Position numbers and translations under genes: made by a program
Notes under the pieces: model-generated
The model's input: the letters and a program-made list of their open reading frames with translations, nothing else
What the model was told of the DNA's origin: nothing
Databases searched by the model: none
Shown here: positions 16,596 to 25,202 of the stretch, piece after piece
How the letters are laid out: each line of letters starts with the position of its first letter
How positions within the stretch are numbered: the first letter of the stretch is position 1
Assembly: GCA_045601805.1 (NCBI GenBank)
Contig: JAZSAJ010000057.1
Coordinates: 1-53,171, forward strand
DNA length: 53,171 bases
Source of the DNA: SIG607 sp045601805
Lineage (GTDB): Bacteria; Bacillota; Clostridia; Oscillospirales; Acutalibacteraceae
Direction of reading: 5' to 3'

Positions 16596-17273
16596 ATGTT
16601 ACAGTTAGAAAAAGAACTTAATTACGAGTTTAAAGACAAATCGCTTCTTAAAAACGCGCTTTATCATTCGTCTTATGCAAATGAAAAGCAGCTTTCTTGC
16701 GGCTCAAACGAACGCCTTGAGTTTTTGGGTGATGCGGTGCTTTCTTTAATTGTTGCGGATTATATTTATAAAAACTGCACCGATTTGCCCGAAGGAGAAT
16801 TAACCAAACTTAGAGCATCTTTGGTTTGCGAAAAAACGCTTTGCGGCTTTTCAAAAGAACTTAATTTAGGCGATTATTTGTTTTTGGGTAAAGGCGAAGA
16901 GGCAAACGGCGGCAGAACAAGAACATCAATTTTAGCCGATGCTTTTGAAGCGGTACTTGCTGCAATTTATTTAGACGGCGGTATTGAAGTTGCAAGAAAA
17001 CATGTTTTAAGGTTTGTTTTAAAGGAATTAAATAAAATAGAAAACGATACTTGCAAGGATTATAAAACAACATTGCAAGAAGTTATTCAAAAAAACCCCG
17101 AAGAACGACTTACTTATGTTTTAATTGCAGAATCTGGTCCCGATCACAACAAGAACTTTACTGTTGAGGTTCATCTTAATTCTAATGTTATTGGCACGGG
17201 TGATGGTAAAAGCAAAAAAAGTGCCGAACAAACTGCGGCAAAACATGCCCTTGAACTTATGGGACTAATTTAA
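16596..17273 (+). CDS. rnc: ribonuclease III
   Basis: A 225-residue double-strand-specific endoribonuclease for rRNA and mRNA processing. RIIID domain: signature ERLEFLGDAVLSLIVADYIY (about residues 39-58) with the metal-binding E and D, and the second metal site DAFEAVLAAIYLDGG. The dsRBD (about 155-222) reads from DYKTTLQEVIQ to KKSAEQTAAKHAL. Length is typical. RBS is GAGG. It lies in plsX-rnc-radical SAM-smc-ftsY order, a classical Firmicutes arrangement apart from the inserted radical SAM gene and the missing acpP. Confidence 0.97.
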   Translation: MLQLEKELNYEFKDKSLLKNALYHSSYANEKQLSCGSNERLEFLGDAVLSLIVADYIYKNCTDLPEGELTKLRASLVCEKTLCGFSKELNLGDYLFLGKGEEANGGRTRTSILADAFEAVLAAIYLDGGIEVARKHVLRFVLKELNKIENDTCKDYKTTLQEVIQKNPEERLTYVLIAESGPDHNKNFTVEVHLNSNVIGTGDGKSKKSAEQTAAKHALELMGLI

Positions 17274-17274
17274 A

Positions 17275-18264
17275 ATGAAACACGCCAATATTTCGGTTTT
17301 TGTGCCGCATTTCGGTTGCCCTAACCGTTGCAGTTTTTGTGATCAAAATGCAATAACCAATGTTTATACAAAAACAACAAGCGCCGATGTTATTAGTGCC
17401 GTTGAAACCGCAAAAAAATCTAAAAATTACAACCCGCAAAACACAGAACTTGCCTTTTTTGGCGGCAGTTTTACGGCTATTGATTTTGATTATATGTGTG
17501 ATTTGCTTAAAACAGGCTATGAATTTGTTAAGCAAGGTGATATTTGCGGTATTAGAGTTTCAACACGCCCCGATGCAATTAACGAAAATATACTTAAGGT
17601 ACTAAAAACTTACGGTGTTACCGCTATTGAATTGGGTGCGCAAAGTACAAACAACGAAGTTTTAGATGCAAATTTAAGAGGTCATACTTTTGATGATGTT
17701 AAAAATGCCTGTAAACTAATTAAAGAAAGCGGCTTTTCTTTAGGTTTGCAAATGATGACCGGCTTGTATAAAAGCACAAACGAAACCGACATTCAAACTG
17801 CACTTGATTTTTGTGAATTAAAGCCCGATACGGTAAGAATTTATCCAACCATAACCCTTAAAAATACATATTTGGCAACACTTTATGAAAAGGGTTTATA
17901 TAAACCAAGTACTGTAAATGATGCGGCGGAAATTTGCTGTGATTTAATTGAAATTTTTAATAAAAACAATATTAGTGTTATTCGTCTTGGTTTGCATACA
18001 ATAAACGGCGACAGTTATATTGCAGGGCCTTGGCACCCTGCATTTAGCGAAATTTGCAGTTCAAGGATTTATTTTAAAAAGATTAAAGAAAAAATTAATG
18101 AACAGGGTAGTTACATTGTTTTTGTTAACGACCGCGAAATTTCAAAGGCGGTTGGCCAGAACAAAAGTAACATAACTTTATTAAAAGAATTAGGTATAAA
18201 TTGTAAAATTGTCGGCGAAAAGAGTATTACTGTCGGCGATATAAAAGTTTTAAAGGAAGTGTAA
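17275..18264 (+). CDS. Elp3-like radical SAM protein (no acetyltransferase domain)
   Basis: A 329-residue radical SAM protein. The N-terminal cluster motif is CPNRCSFCD (C-x3-C-x2-C, about residues 15-22), followed by FFGGSFTAID (the SAM-contacting GGS), STRPDAIN, and IELGAQSTNNEVLD. A C-terminal region carries DSYIAGPWHPAFSEI. These match the Elp3-related radical SAM group found between rnc and smc in many Clostridia, but the GNAT domain of true Elp3 is absent. A tRNA-modifying role is plausible from the fold; the substrate is unknown. There is only one base between it and rnc, and no clear ribosome binding site, suggesting coupling to rnc translation. Confidence 0.85.
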   Translation: MKHANISVFVPHFGCPNRCSFCDQNAITNVYTKTTSADVISAVETAKKSKNYNPQNTELAFFGGSFTAIDFDYMCDLLKTGYEFVKQGDICGIRVSTRPDAINENILKVLKTYGVTAIELGAQSTNNEVLDANLRGHTFDDVKNACKLIKESGFSLGLQMMTGLYKSTNETDIQTALDFCELKPDTVRIYPTITLKNTYLATLYEKGLYKPSTVNDAAEICCDLIEIFNKNNISVIRLGLHTINGDSYIAGPWHPAFSEICSSRIYFKKIKEKINEQGSYIVFVNDREISKAVGQNKSNITLLKELGINCKIVGEKSITVGDIKVLKEV

Positions 18265-18267
18265 AAA

Positions 18268-21200
18268 ATGCTGTTGCGCTCTATAACAATTCAGGGGTTT
18301 AAATCTTTTGCCGATAAAACCGAACTTAAATTCGGCAAAGGTATTACCGCTGTTGTCGGACCTAACGGAAGCGGAAAAAGTAATATTTCCGATGCTGTTC
18401 GTTGGGTTTTGGGTGAGCAGTCCACTAAAAATTTGCGCGGACAGTCAATGGAAGACGTTATTTTCGGAGGTACTGCGCTTAGGCGCCCTCACGGATATTG
18501 CGAAGTTACTTTAAATATTGACAACTCTGACCGTTCGCTTAATTTTGATAACGATAATGTTTCAATAACAAGGCGTTATTACCGTTCGCACGAAAGCGAA
18601 TATATGATAAACAATGTTTCGGTTCGCCTTAAGGATATTAACGAACTGTTTATGGATACTGGCCTTGGCCGTGACGGTTATTCAATGATTGGTCAAGGCA
18701 AAATTGATAATATTATTAGTTCAAAATCTCAAGAACGACGCGATATTTTTGAAGAGGCATCGGGTATTTCTAAATACAGATACCGTAAAATAGAAGCCGA
18801 AAGAAAATTACTTGCGGCCGAAGATAATCTTTTACGCCTTCACGATATTATGAAGGAATTAAAAGATAGGGTTGGTCCGCTTAAGGAACAAAGCGAAAAG
18901 GCCGAAAAGTTTTTAGACCTTGCCGAACAAAAAAAGCGTTTGGAAATAGGCCTTTGGCTTTATATGCTTAATAATTCCAAAGACGCATTAAAACAGCAAG
19001 AAAATAAAATTACTGCCGCAAGGTTGAAATACAACGAAATAGATGAAGAACTTCGTAATTTTGACCTTAAAACCGAACAAAATTCAAAAGATTTTGCACT
19101 GGTTACCGGCTTAATTGAGCAAAAAAGGGAATCAATTTCTGAACATAACGAAGAAATAGCCCGTATTGGCGGTGAAATTTCGGTTATTGAAACAAATATT
19201 GCCCATAAAAAAGAATCGGCAGATACCCTTAAAGGCGAAATTGAAAGCTTGCTTGCCGATGGTGAAACTGCTAAAGCTGAAATTGAATTTAAGCAGTCGG
19301 TAATTAAAGAAAAAGAAGCAGTGATTATATCTCTTAAAGAAAAACTTTCACTTCTTGAGCAAGAATTAAACACAATGCTTTGTGATAGCGAAAAAATTTC
19401 AAGGCAAATTGAAGATTTAACAAAAAAACTTAATGCTATTTCTACACAAAGCGCCGATTTAAGAGTACTGCTTATTAGCGCTAACAATACAAAAGAAGAA
19501 ATTATATCAAGAAATGCAGTTATTGATGAAATTCTTTTAAATAAATCAGGTGAAGAAAAGGAACTCCAAAAAGAACTTGATGACAATAACGCTTTTTTGA
19601 CTGATATTGAAAAGAAGATTACCGAACTTAACAATTCGCTTGAAGGTTATAAGCTTATTTTAGAAACCCGCAAGGAAAAGAAAGAACGCCTTTTTGAAGA
19701 AGCCCAAAAACTAACACTTGATATTGAAGCAAAAAAACGCAGAATTCAAATTCTTTCGGAACTTGAAAAAAATTACGAGGGCTTTAACAATTCGGTTAAA
19801 GAGGTTATGGCACTGTCAAATAGCGGTGTTTTACGCGGAATTTACGGCCCTGTTTCAACAATTATTAATACCGATAAAAAGTATTCGGTTGCTATTGAAA
19901 CTGCGCTTGGCGCAACAATTCAGCAAATTGTGTGCGATACCGAAAACAACGCAAAATTTGCAATTGAACATCTTAAAAAATCGCAAAAGGGCAGAGCAAC
20001 ATTTTTGCCGGTATCTTCTATAAAATCGCGCGAATTTAAAGAAAGCGGTTTTGAAGATATGTACGGCTATATTGGTGTTGCACCTGAGCTTATTACTTGT
20101 GAAGAAAAATACAAAGAAATTATAAATTATTTGCTTGGAAATACAGTTGTATGCGAAGACCTTGACAGCGCAGTTGCTATTTCTAAAAAGTTTGGTTACC
20201 GCTTTAAAACTGTTTCGCTTGACGGTCAGGTTGTTAATGCCGGCGGTTCGCTTACGGGCGGTTCGTTAATTAAAAATTCGGGTATTTTAAGCCGTGCAAG
20301 TGATATTAAACGCTTGGAAAGTGAAGTAGAAAAACTAACTAATGAGTTAAAAGCCAAACAAACCGAACTTGATAACGCAACACAAGAACTTAACAAAGTT
20401 GATGCTGATATTTGCACTTACAATGCAGAGATTCTTAACCTTAATGAAGATAAAATTCGTGTTTCTGCAGAAATTAAGCGAATTGTTGATATTAAAGACG
20501 GAATAACAAAGAATATTTCTGAACTTAACTCTGAAAGAAATAGTGCCAATGAAAAGATTAAAGCATTAAACACTTCGGCAGAGGAAAACAACAATAAACT
20601 TAATGCTCTTGAAGTGCAAAAGCAAACAATTCAATCTGAAATTGACGGTATGACCGGTGGCCGTGACGGAATTTCCGCTAAACGCGAAGAAATTACCGGT
20701 AACATTACTGCAGTTAAGATTGAAATTATGGAAAACGAAAAGGACATTGAAAACTTAAACAGTGCTACGGCTTCGCTTTCTGCTGCTACCGCCGATAAAG
20801 AAAACAAAATTTCAATGCTTAATTCACAAATTCAACTTCTTAGCGAAACTGTGCTTGAATACGAAAAGCAAATTGAAGAATTAAAGCAAAAATCGGCTTC
20901 ACTTTTACAAAGCAATACTGTTTATGAAACCGAAATTGAAGATTTTATTAAGAAACGCGGTGAAATTGAGCACAGCGGTGTAGAACTTCGCAACAGCGAA
21001 AAGGAAAGAACAGGCGAAAGGGAACTTATTAGCGGTGAACTTGCCCGTCTAAATGAACGCCGTGAAATTATGCTTAAAGAATATGACAATGTAATAAATC
21101 AGCTTTATGACGAGTATCAACTTACCCGTACACAAGCCGAAGAAATGAATATTGTTATAGACAAGCCCACAGTGGCTAAAAAAGAACTTTCCGATGTTAA

Positions 21201-21837
21201 GTCTAAAATTCGTTCACTTGGCAATGTTAATGTTTCTGCTATTGAAGAATACAAAGAAGTTTACGAGCGTTATACTTTCCTTAACGAACAAATAAACGAT
21301 GTTGAATCTTCACGCGCTGAACTTAATAAACTTATTAATCAATTAACTTCGCAAATGAAAGAATTATTTGTTATTGGCTTTGATAAAATTAACGAAAACT
21401 TTGGAGTAACATTTACCGAACTTTTTGGCGGCGGAAGTGCAAAACTTGTGCTTAGTGACCCAGATAACATTTTGGAAAGCGGTATTGATATTGATGTTAA
21501 GTTGCCAGGCAAAACCGTGCCTAATATTGACGGTCTTTCGGGCGGTGAAAAGGCGCTTATTGCTCTTTCAATTTACTTTTCTATTATGCGTGTAAATGCG
21601 CCTCCGTTCTGCTTCTTAGACGAAGTTGATACTGCGCTTGACGAAATAAATGTTGACCGCGTTGCCGATTATATGAGGCGAGACGATTTTTCAACACAGT
21701 TTATTTGTATTACCCACCGCAGAGGCACAATGGAAGCTGCAGATATGATTTACGGTGTTACAATGCAGGAAAAAGGTATTACAAAACTGCTTGAACTTAA
21801 TGTTTCTGAGCTTGAAAAACAATTATTAAATAATTAA
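18268..21837 (+). CDS. smc: chromosome partition protein SMC
   Basis: A 1189-residue SMC ATPase that organises and segregates the chromosome with ScpA/ScpB. Walker A GPNGSGKSN starts at residue 31, with the DAVRWVLGEQS block after it; a first coiled coil runs to about residue 510; the hinge (about 515-670) includes RGIYGPVSTII, KKSQKGRATFLPVSSI and VSLDGQVVNAGGSLTGGS; the second coiled coil runs to about 1040; the C-terminal head has the signature LSGGEKALIALS (about 1090) and Walker B FCFLDEVDTALDE. The R-loop and D-loop residues look intact. AAAGGAAGTG precedes the ATG. scpAB are not in the window. Confidence 0.98.
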   Translation: MLLRSITIQGFKSFADKTELKFGKGITAVVGPNGSGKSNISDAVRWVLGEQSTKNLRGQSMEDVIFGGTALRRPHGYCEVTLNIDNSDRSLNFDNDNVSITRRYYRSHESEYMINNVSVRLKDINELFMDTGLGRDGYSMIGQGKIDNIISSKSQERRDIFEEASGISKYRYRKIEAERKLLAAEDNLLRLHDIMKELKDRVGPLKEQSEKAEKFLDLAEQKKRLEIGLWLYMLNNSKDALKQQENKITAARLKYNEIDEELRNFDLKTEQNSKDFALVTGLIEQKRESISEHNEEIARIGGEISVIETNIAHKKESADTLKGEIESLLADGETAKAEIEFKQSVIKEKEAVIISLKEKLSLLEQELNTMLCDSEKISRQIEDLTKKLNAISTQSADLRVLLISANNTKEEIISRNAVIDEILLNKSGEEKELQKELDDNNAFLTDIEKKITELNNSLEGYKLILETRKEKKERLFEEAQKLTLDIEAKKRRIQILSELEKNYEGFNNSVKEVMALSNSGVLRGIYGPVSTIINTDKKYSVAIETALGATIQQIVCDTENNAKFAIEHLKKSQKGRATFLPVSSIKSREFKESGFEDMYGYIGVAPELITCEEKYKEIINYLLGNTVVCEDLDSAVAISKKFGYRFKTVSLDGQVVNAGGSLTGGSLIKNSGILSRASDIKRLESEVEKLTNELKAKQTELDNATQELNKVDADICTYNAEILNLNEDKIRVSAEIKRIVDIKDGITKNISELNSERNSANEKIKALNTSAEENNNKLNALEVQKQTIQSEIDGMTGGRDGISAKREEITGNITAVKIEIMENEKDIENLNSATASLSAATADKENKISMLNSQIQLLSETVLEYEKQIEELKQKSASLLQSNTVYETEIEDFIKKRGEIEHSGVELRNSEKERTGERELISGELARLNERREIMLKEYDNVINQLYDEYQLTRTQAEEMNIVIDKPTVAKKELSDVKSKIRSLGNVNVSAIEEYKEVYERYTFLNEQINDVESSRAELNKLINQLTSQMKELFVIGFDKINENFGVTFTELFGGGSAKLVLSDPDNILESGIDIDVKLPGKTVPNIDGLSGGEKALIALSIYFSIMRVNAPPFCFLDEVDTALDEINVDRVADYMRRDDFSTQFICITHRRGTMEAADMIYGVTMQEKGITKLLELNVSELEKQLLNN

Positions 21838-21847
21838 AGGTGATTTA

Positions 21848-22762
21848 ATGGGATTATTCGGCAAAATTAAAGCTGGTCTTACTAAAACAAGAACTGCTTT
21901 GTCTGACAATGTTACCCGTCTTATTAACAGTTTTACTAAAATTGATGAAGAACTGTTTGAAGAATTAGAAGAAACATTAATTATGTCAGATATTGGTTAC
22001 GCTACTGCTATAGATATTACCAATAAATTAAGAGCAAAAATTAAAGAAGACGGAATAAAAGACCCCGAAGAAATTAAGGGGTTGCTTAAAAATATTATTG
22101 CCGAAATTATTTCGGGCGAAGCTTCGCTTAATCTTAACACTGCTCCGTCAATGATTCTTGTTATTGGCGTTAACGGTGTTGGCAAAACTACCTCAATTGG
22201 TAAACTTGCCTATAATCTTAAAAACAGCGGTAAAAATGTTGTTTTAGGTGCTGCCGATACATTTAGAGCTGCCGCAATAGACCAGTTACAGGTATGGGCT
22301 GATCGCGCAGGCGTACAAATGGTTAAAAGTGTTGAGGGAACAGACCCTGCATCCGTTGTGTTTGATACAATTGCTTCGGCAAAAGCAAAAAAAGCTGATG
22401 TTATTATTTGCGACACTGCAGGACGGCTTCACAATAAGAAGAATTTAATGGAAGAACTTGCAAAAATTAACCGTGTAATTGACAGGGAACTTCCTGACTG
22501 TTCAAAAGAAATTTTATTGGTTTTAGATGCAACTACAGGGCAAAATGCAGTAAATCAGGCAAAAGAATTTAAAAATGTTGCTAATATTACAGGAATTATT
22601 CTTACAAAACTTGACGGAACTGCAAAAGGCGGCGTAGTTTTAAGTGTTAAAAATGAATTAAATATTCCTGTAAAATATGTTGGTGTTGGCGAAACTATTG
22701 AAGATTTAATGCCGTTTGATGCCAATGAATTTTCAGAAGGAATTTTAAACACAGAGGGTTAA
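21848..22762 (+). CDS. ftsY: signal recognition particle receptor FtsY
   Basis: A 304-residue SRP GTPase of the NG-domain type with a short basic N-terminus and none of the long acidic A domain of E. coli, usual in Firmicutes. G1 GVNGVGKTTSIGKLA (about residues 107-121), DTFRAAAIDQLQVWA, G3 DTAGRLHNKKNLMEEL and G4 TKLDGTAKGG (about 257-266) are all present. It docks ribosome-SRP complexes to the membrane. It is placed ten bases after smc; start follows AAAGGTG. Confidence 0.97.
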   Translation: MGLFGKIKAGLTKTRTALSDNVTRLINSFTKIDEELFEELEETLIMSDIGYATAIDITNKLRAKIKEDGIKDPEEIKGLLKNIIAEIISGEASLNLNTAPSMILVIGVNGVGKTTSIGKLAYNLKNSGKNVVLGAADTFRAAAIDQLQVWADRAGVQMVKSVEGTDPASVVFDTIASAKAKKADVIICDTAGRLHNKKNLMEELAKINRVIDRELPDCSKEILLVLDATTGQNAVNQAKEFKNVANITGIILTKLDGTAKGGVVLSVKNELNIPVKYVGVGETIEDLMPFDANEFSEGILNTEG

Positions 22763-22763
22763 T

Positions 22764-23351
22764 ATGAAGTTTGTTATTGCTACAAAAAACAAGCACAAAT
22801 TAATAGAAATGCAAAGAATTTTATTGCCAATGGGAATTGAGGCGGTAATTGATTCTGATATTGATAAAACGCTTAGCGAACCCGAAGAAAACGGCGTAAC
22901 TTTTAAAGAAAATGCGCTTATTAAGGCAAGAAGTGCTTGTGAAATTTGCGGTATACCTGCTATTGCCGATGATTCGGGTCTTTGTGTTGATGCTTTAGGT
23001 GGTGCCCCGGGTATTTATTCTGCCCGTTATGCAGGTGAGCACGGAAATTCAAAAGCAAACAATTTAAAACTTTTAAAAGAGCTTAAAGATGTTGAATATG
23101 AAAACCGCACCGGCCGTTTTGTTTCGGCAATTGCCTGCGTGTTTCCTGATGGCACAGAATTTTGCGTAGAGGGCGTTTGTGAAGGTCACATTGGCTTTGA
23201 AGAAAAGGGAACCAACGGTTTTGGTTATGACCCATTGTTTATAAGCGAACTTGGTTGTTTTGCTGAAATTTCAGCCGAGGAAAAAGACAAAATAGGCCAT
23301 CGCGGTAAGGCAATGGAAGTTTTTAAAGAAGAATTAAAAAAGTATTTATAA
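22764..23351 (+). CDS. rdgB: XTP/dITP diphosphatase (RdgB/HAM1 family)
   Basis: A 195-residue house-cleaning pyrophosphatase removing deaminated purine nucleotides. The family blocks are intact: FVIATKNKHKLIEM at the N-terminus, PAIADDSGLCVDALGGAPGIYSAR split over residues 65-90, GFGYDPLF (about 152-159) and KIGHRGKA. It starts one base after the ftsY stop and precedes the yhbY gene in the same transcript. Confidence 0.96.
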   Translation: MKFVIATKNKHKLIEMQRILLPMGIEAVIDSDIDKTLSEPEENGVTFKENALIKARSACEICGIPAIADDSGLCVDALGGAPGIYSARYAGEHGNSKANNLKLLKELKDVEYENRTGRFVSAIACVFPDGTEFCVEGVCEGHIGFEEKGTNGFGYDPLFISELGCFAEISAEEKDKIGHRGKAMEVFKEELKKYL

Positions 23352-23364
23352 AGAGGGTTTTTTT

Positions 23365-23667
23365 GTGTTAAACAGTAGACAGCGTGCACAGCTTAGAGGT
23401 ATGGCAAACACATACGACACTATTTTTCAAATTGGTAAAGGCGGTATTGGTGATACCGTTGTTAAGCAAATTGAAGAAGCACTTTATGTTCGCGAACTTA
23501 TAAAAGTTAGGGTGCTTGAAACAGCACCTGTATCTGTACGGGAAGCGGCAGACACAGTTGCTAATTTGGTTGGCGGAGATGTTGTTCAGGTAATTGGTTC
23601 TAAGTTTGTGCTTTATAAAAAAAGTAATAATAAAGATATTAAAAATCCTATTGTTTTGGTAAAATAA
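23365..23667 (+). CDS. yhbY: YhbY-type CRM-domain RNA-binding protein
   Basis: A 100-residue protein made of a single CRM domain. It begins with GTG (AGAGGG lies 8 bases upstream) and the family start LNSRQRAQLRGMAN. The GKGG motif of the domain is intact in FQIGKGGIGDTVVKQI, followed by VRELIKVRVLE and the C-terminal VQVIGSKFVLYK. YhbY proteins associate with pre-50S particles. The next gene, nadD, overlaps nothing but begins one base after. Confidence 0.93.
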   Translation: MLNSRQRAQLRGMANTYDTIFQIGKGGIGDTVVKQIEEALYVRELIKVRVLETAPVSVREAADTVANLVGGDVVQVIGSKFVLYKKSNNKDIKNPIVLVK

Positions 23668-23668
23668 A

Positions 23669-24268
23669 ATGAAGAATATTGCGGTATTCGGCGGCACTTT
23701 TAACCCTGTTCACATTGGCCATATTGAAATGGCAAAAGCGGTTAGTAATATTGATTTTATTGATGAATTACTAATTATTCCCAATAAAATTCCGCCACAT
23801 AAAAGCCCTGAGTTTTTGGCAAGTGATGAACACAGAATTACAATGTGCCGACTTGCTTTTTCGGGCATAAATAAGGCAAAAATTGATACAAGAGAAATTT
23901 ATCGTGGCGGTAAAAGTTATACTTTTGACACGCTTTGTGAGTTAAAAAAAGAAATGCCAAAAAGCAATATTTTTCTTGTTTGCGGCGGCGATATGGTTAT
24001 GTCTTTAAACACATGGTACCGCTTTTCAGATTTGGTTTCTTTGTGTGAATTTATTGTCTTTTCTCGCAAAGGCATTGACAATAATGATTTTTTAAATAAA
24101 ATTAATGAATTAACTGAATTGGGTGCAAAAATTACGGTTATTAATGAAAATATAACCGATATTTCTTCAACTTTGCTTCGCAAAGAGATTGAAAATAATA
24201 ATTTCCAAAAGAATTTATTAAGCAAGGATATTGCCGATTATATTAAGCAAAATAATGTTTATGGGTGA
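23669..24268 (+). CDS. nadD: nicotinate-nucleotide adenylyltransferase
   Basis: A 199-residue enzyme making nicotinate adenine dinucleotide in NAD synthesis. The nucleotidyltransferase motif GGTFNPVHIGHIEMA (residues 8-22) is present, with PNKIPPHKSPE, FLVCGGDMVMSLNTWYR and the C-terminal ISSTLLRKEI (in place of ISSTxIR). Length is standard. It has no obvious strong ribosome binding site (GGTAAAATAAA only) and starts one base after yhbY. The order yhbY-nadD-yqeK-rsfS is a conserved Firmicutes block. Confidence 0.96.
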   Translation: MKNIAVFGGTFNPVHIGHIEMAKAVSNIDFIDELLIIPNKIPPHKSPEFLASDEHRITMCRLAFSGINKAKIDTREIYRGGKSYTFDTLCELKKEMPKSNIFLVCGGDMVMSLNTWYRFSDLVSLCEFIVFSRKGIDNNDFLNKINELTELGAKITVINENITDISSTLLRKEIENNNFQKNLLSKDIADYIKQNNVYG

Positions 24269-24272
24269 AAAA

Positions 24273-24839
24273 ATGCACGAAGATTATTTAAAGGTTTTAA
24301 AAGAAAAGTTAGATGATTACCGTTATAATCATTGCCTTGCTGTAGCAAAACAAGCGCTATATTTGGCTGAAAAATACGGTGCAAATAAAGAAGATGCTTA
24401 TGTTGCAGGCTTACTTCACGACATAACAAAAAACGAAAGTTATGAAAATCAGTTGCGTTTTATAAAAGATTGCGGTATAATTCTTGACGATGTTTTAAAA
24501 AATTCTCCAAAACTTTTACACGCCGTTACGGGTGCTTTGTTTGTTGAAAAGAATTTTAACATTCATAATAAAGAAATTTTAAATGCTATAAGGTATCATA
24601 CCACCGGTAAAGCCGATATGACTTTGCTTGAAAAAATTGTTTATATTGCCGATTATACTTCTGCTGACAGGAATTATCCTGATGTTGATGTTGTGCGTGG
24701 CTTGGTTGAAAAATCGCTTGATAGTGCAATTTTGTACGCATTATCATATACTATAAAAAACCTTGTGGACAAACAGTGCGCTGTTCACATAGATACTTTA
24801 AATGCATATAACTATTTGGCTAATGGGGGCATAAAATGA
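24273..24839 (+). CDS. yqeK: YqeK, HD-domain diadenosine tetraphosphate hydrolase
   Basis: A 188-residue HD phosphohydrolase. The ATG at 24273 is chosen because GGGTG lies just before it and the frame then starts MHEDYLKVLK; ATG at 24261 inside the nadD end is the alternative. Metal-binding residues follow the family pattern: RYNHCLAVAKQALYLAE (first His), AGLLHDITKN (HD), HAVTGALF (His), and RYHTTGKADM, then IADYTSADR. YqeK proteins cleave Ap4A symmetrically. The stop overlaps the rsfS start by four bases. The LCP-family gene often found between yqeK and rsfS is absent. Confidence 0.93.
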   Translation: MHEDYLKVLKEKLDDYRYNHCLAVAKQALYLAEKYGANKEDAYVAGLLHDITKNESYENQLRFIKDCGIILDDVLKNSPKLLHAVTGALFVEKNFNIHNKEILNAIRYHTTGKADMTLLEKIVYIADYTSADRNYPDVDVVRGLVEKSLDSAILYALSYTIKNLVDKQCAVHIDTLNAYNYLANGGIK

Positions 24840-25201
24840 ACACAGAACTTATTTTAAAAACTGCGCTTAATGTTTTAAACGAAAAGAAAGCGCGTGAACT
24901 TAAAGCAGTTAAAGTAAACGAACTAACTGCGCTTACTGATTATTTTATTTTTGCAACCGCAACTTCTAATACCCATGTTCGTTCGTTGGCGGATGAAGTT
25001 GATTTTAAATTAAGCGAAATCGGTATTCCGCCTAAGCATATTGAGGGCAAGGCAACAGGTTGGTTGCTTTTAGATTTCGGTACCGTTATTGTTCATGTTT
25101 TTACTGCCGAAACGCGTGAGTTTTATGGCCTTGACCAAATGTGGAGCGACGGCGAAAACCTTGATTTAACAGCAATTCTTGACAATTCTTTGGAGGACTA
25201 A
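24836..25201 (+). CDS. rsfS: ribosomal silencing factor RsfS
   Basis: A 121-residue factor that binds L14 and blocks joining of the subunits when nutrients are low. Family blocks: KAVKVNELTALTDYFIFATATSN read in pieces around residues 22-44, HVRSLADEVDF, EGKATGWLLLDFGTVIVHVF and REFYGLDQMWSDGE. ATG overlaps the yqeK stop (ATGA). The leuS start follows one base after the stop. Confidence 0.96.
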   Translation: MNTELILKTALNVLNEKKARELKAVKVNELTALTDYFIFATATSNTHVRSLADEVDFKLSEIGIPPKHIEGKATGWLLLDFGTVIVHVFTAETREFYGLDQMWSDGENLDLTAILDNSLED

Positions 25202-25202
25202 T

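Noticed and set aside
18960..19634. Minus-strand open frame of 224 codons opposite smc
   Set aside because: Ser/Phe/Leu-rich mirror of the SMC coiled coil, a known artefact of Glu/Lys-rich repeats; no start signal.
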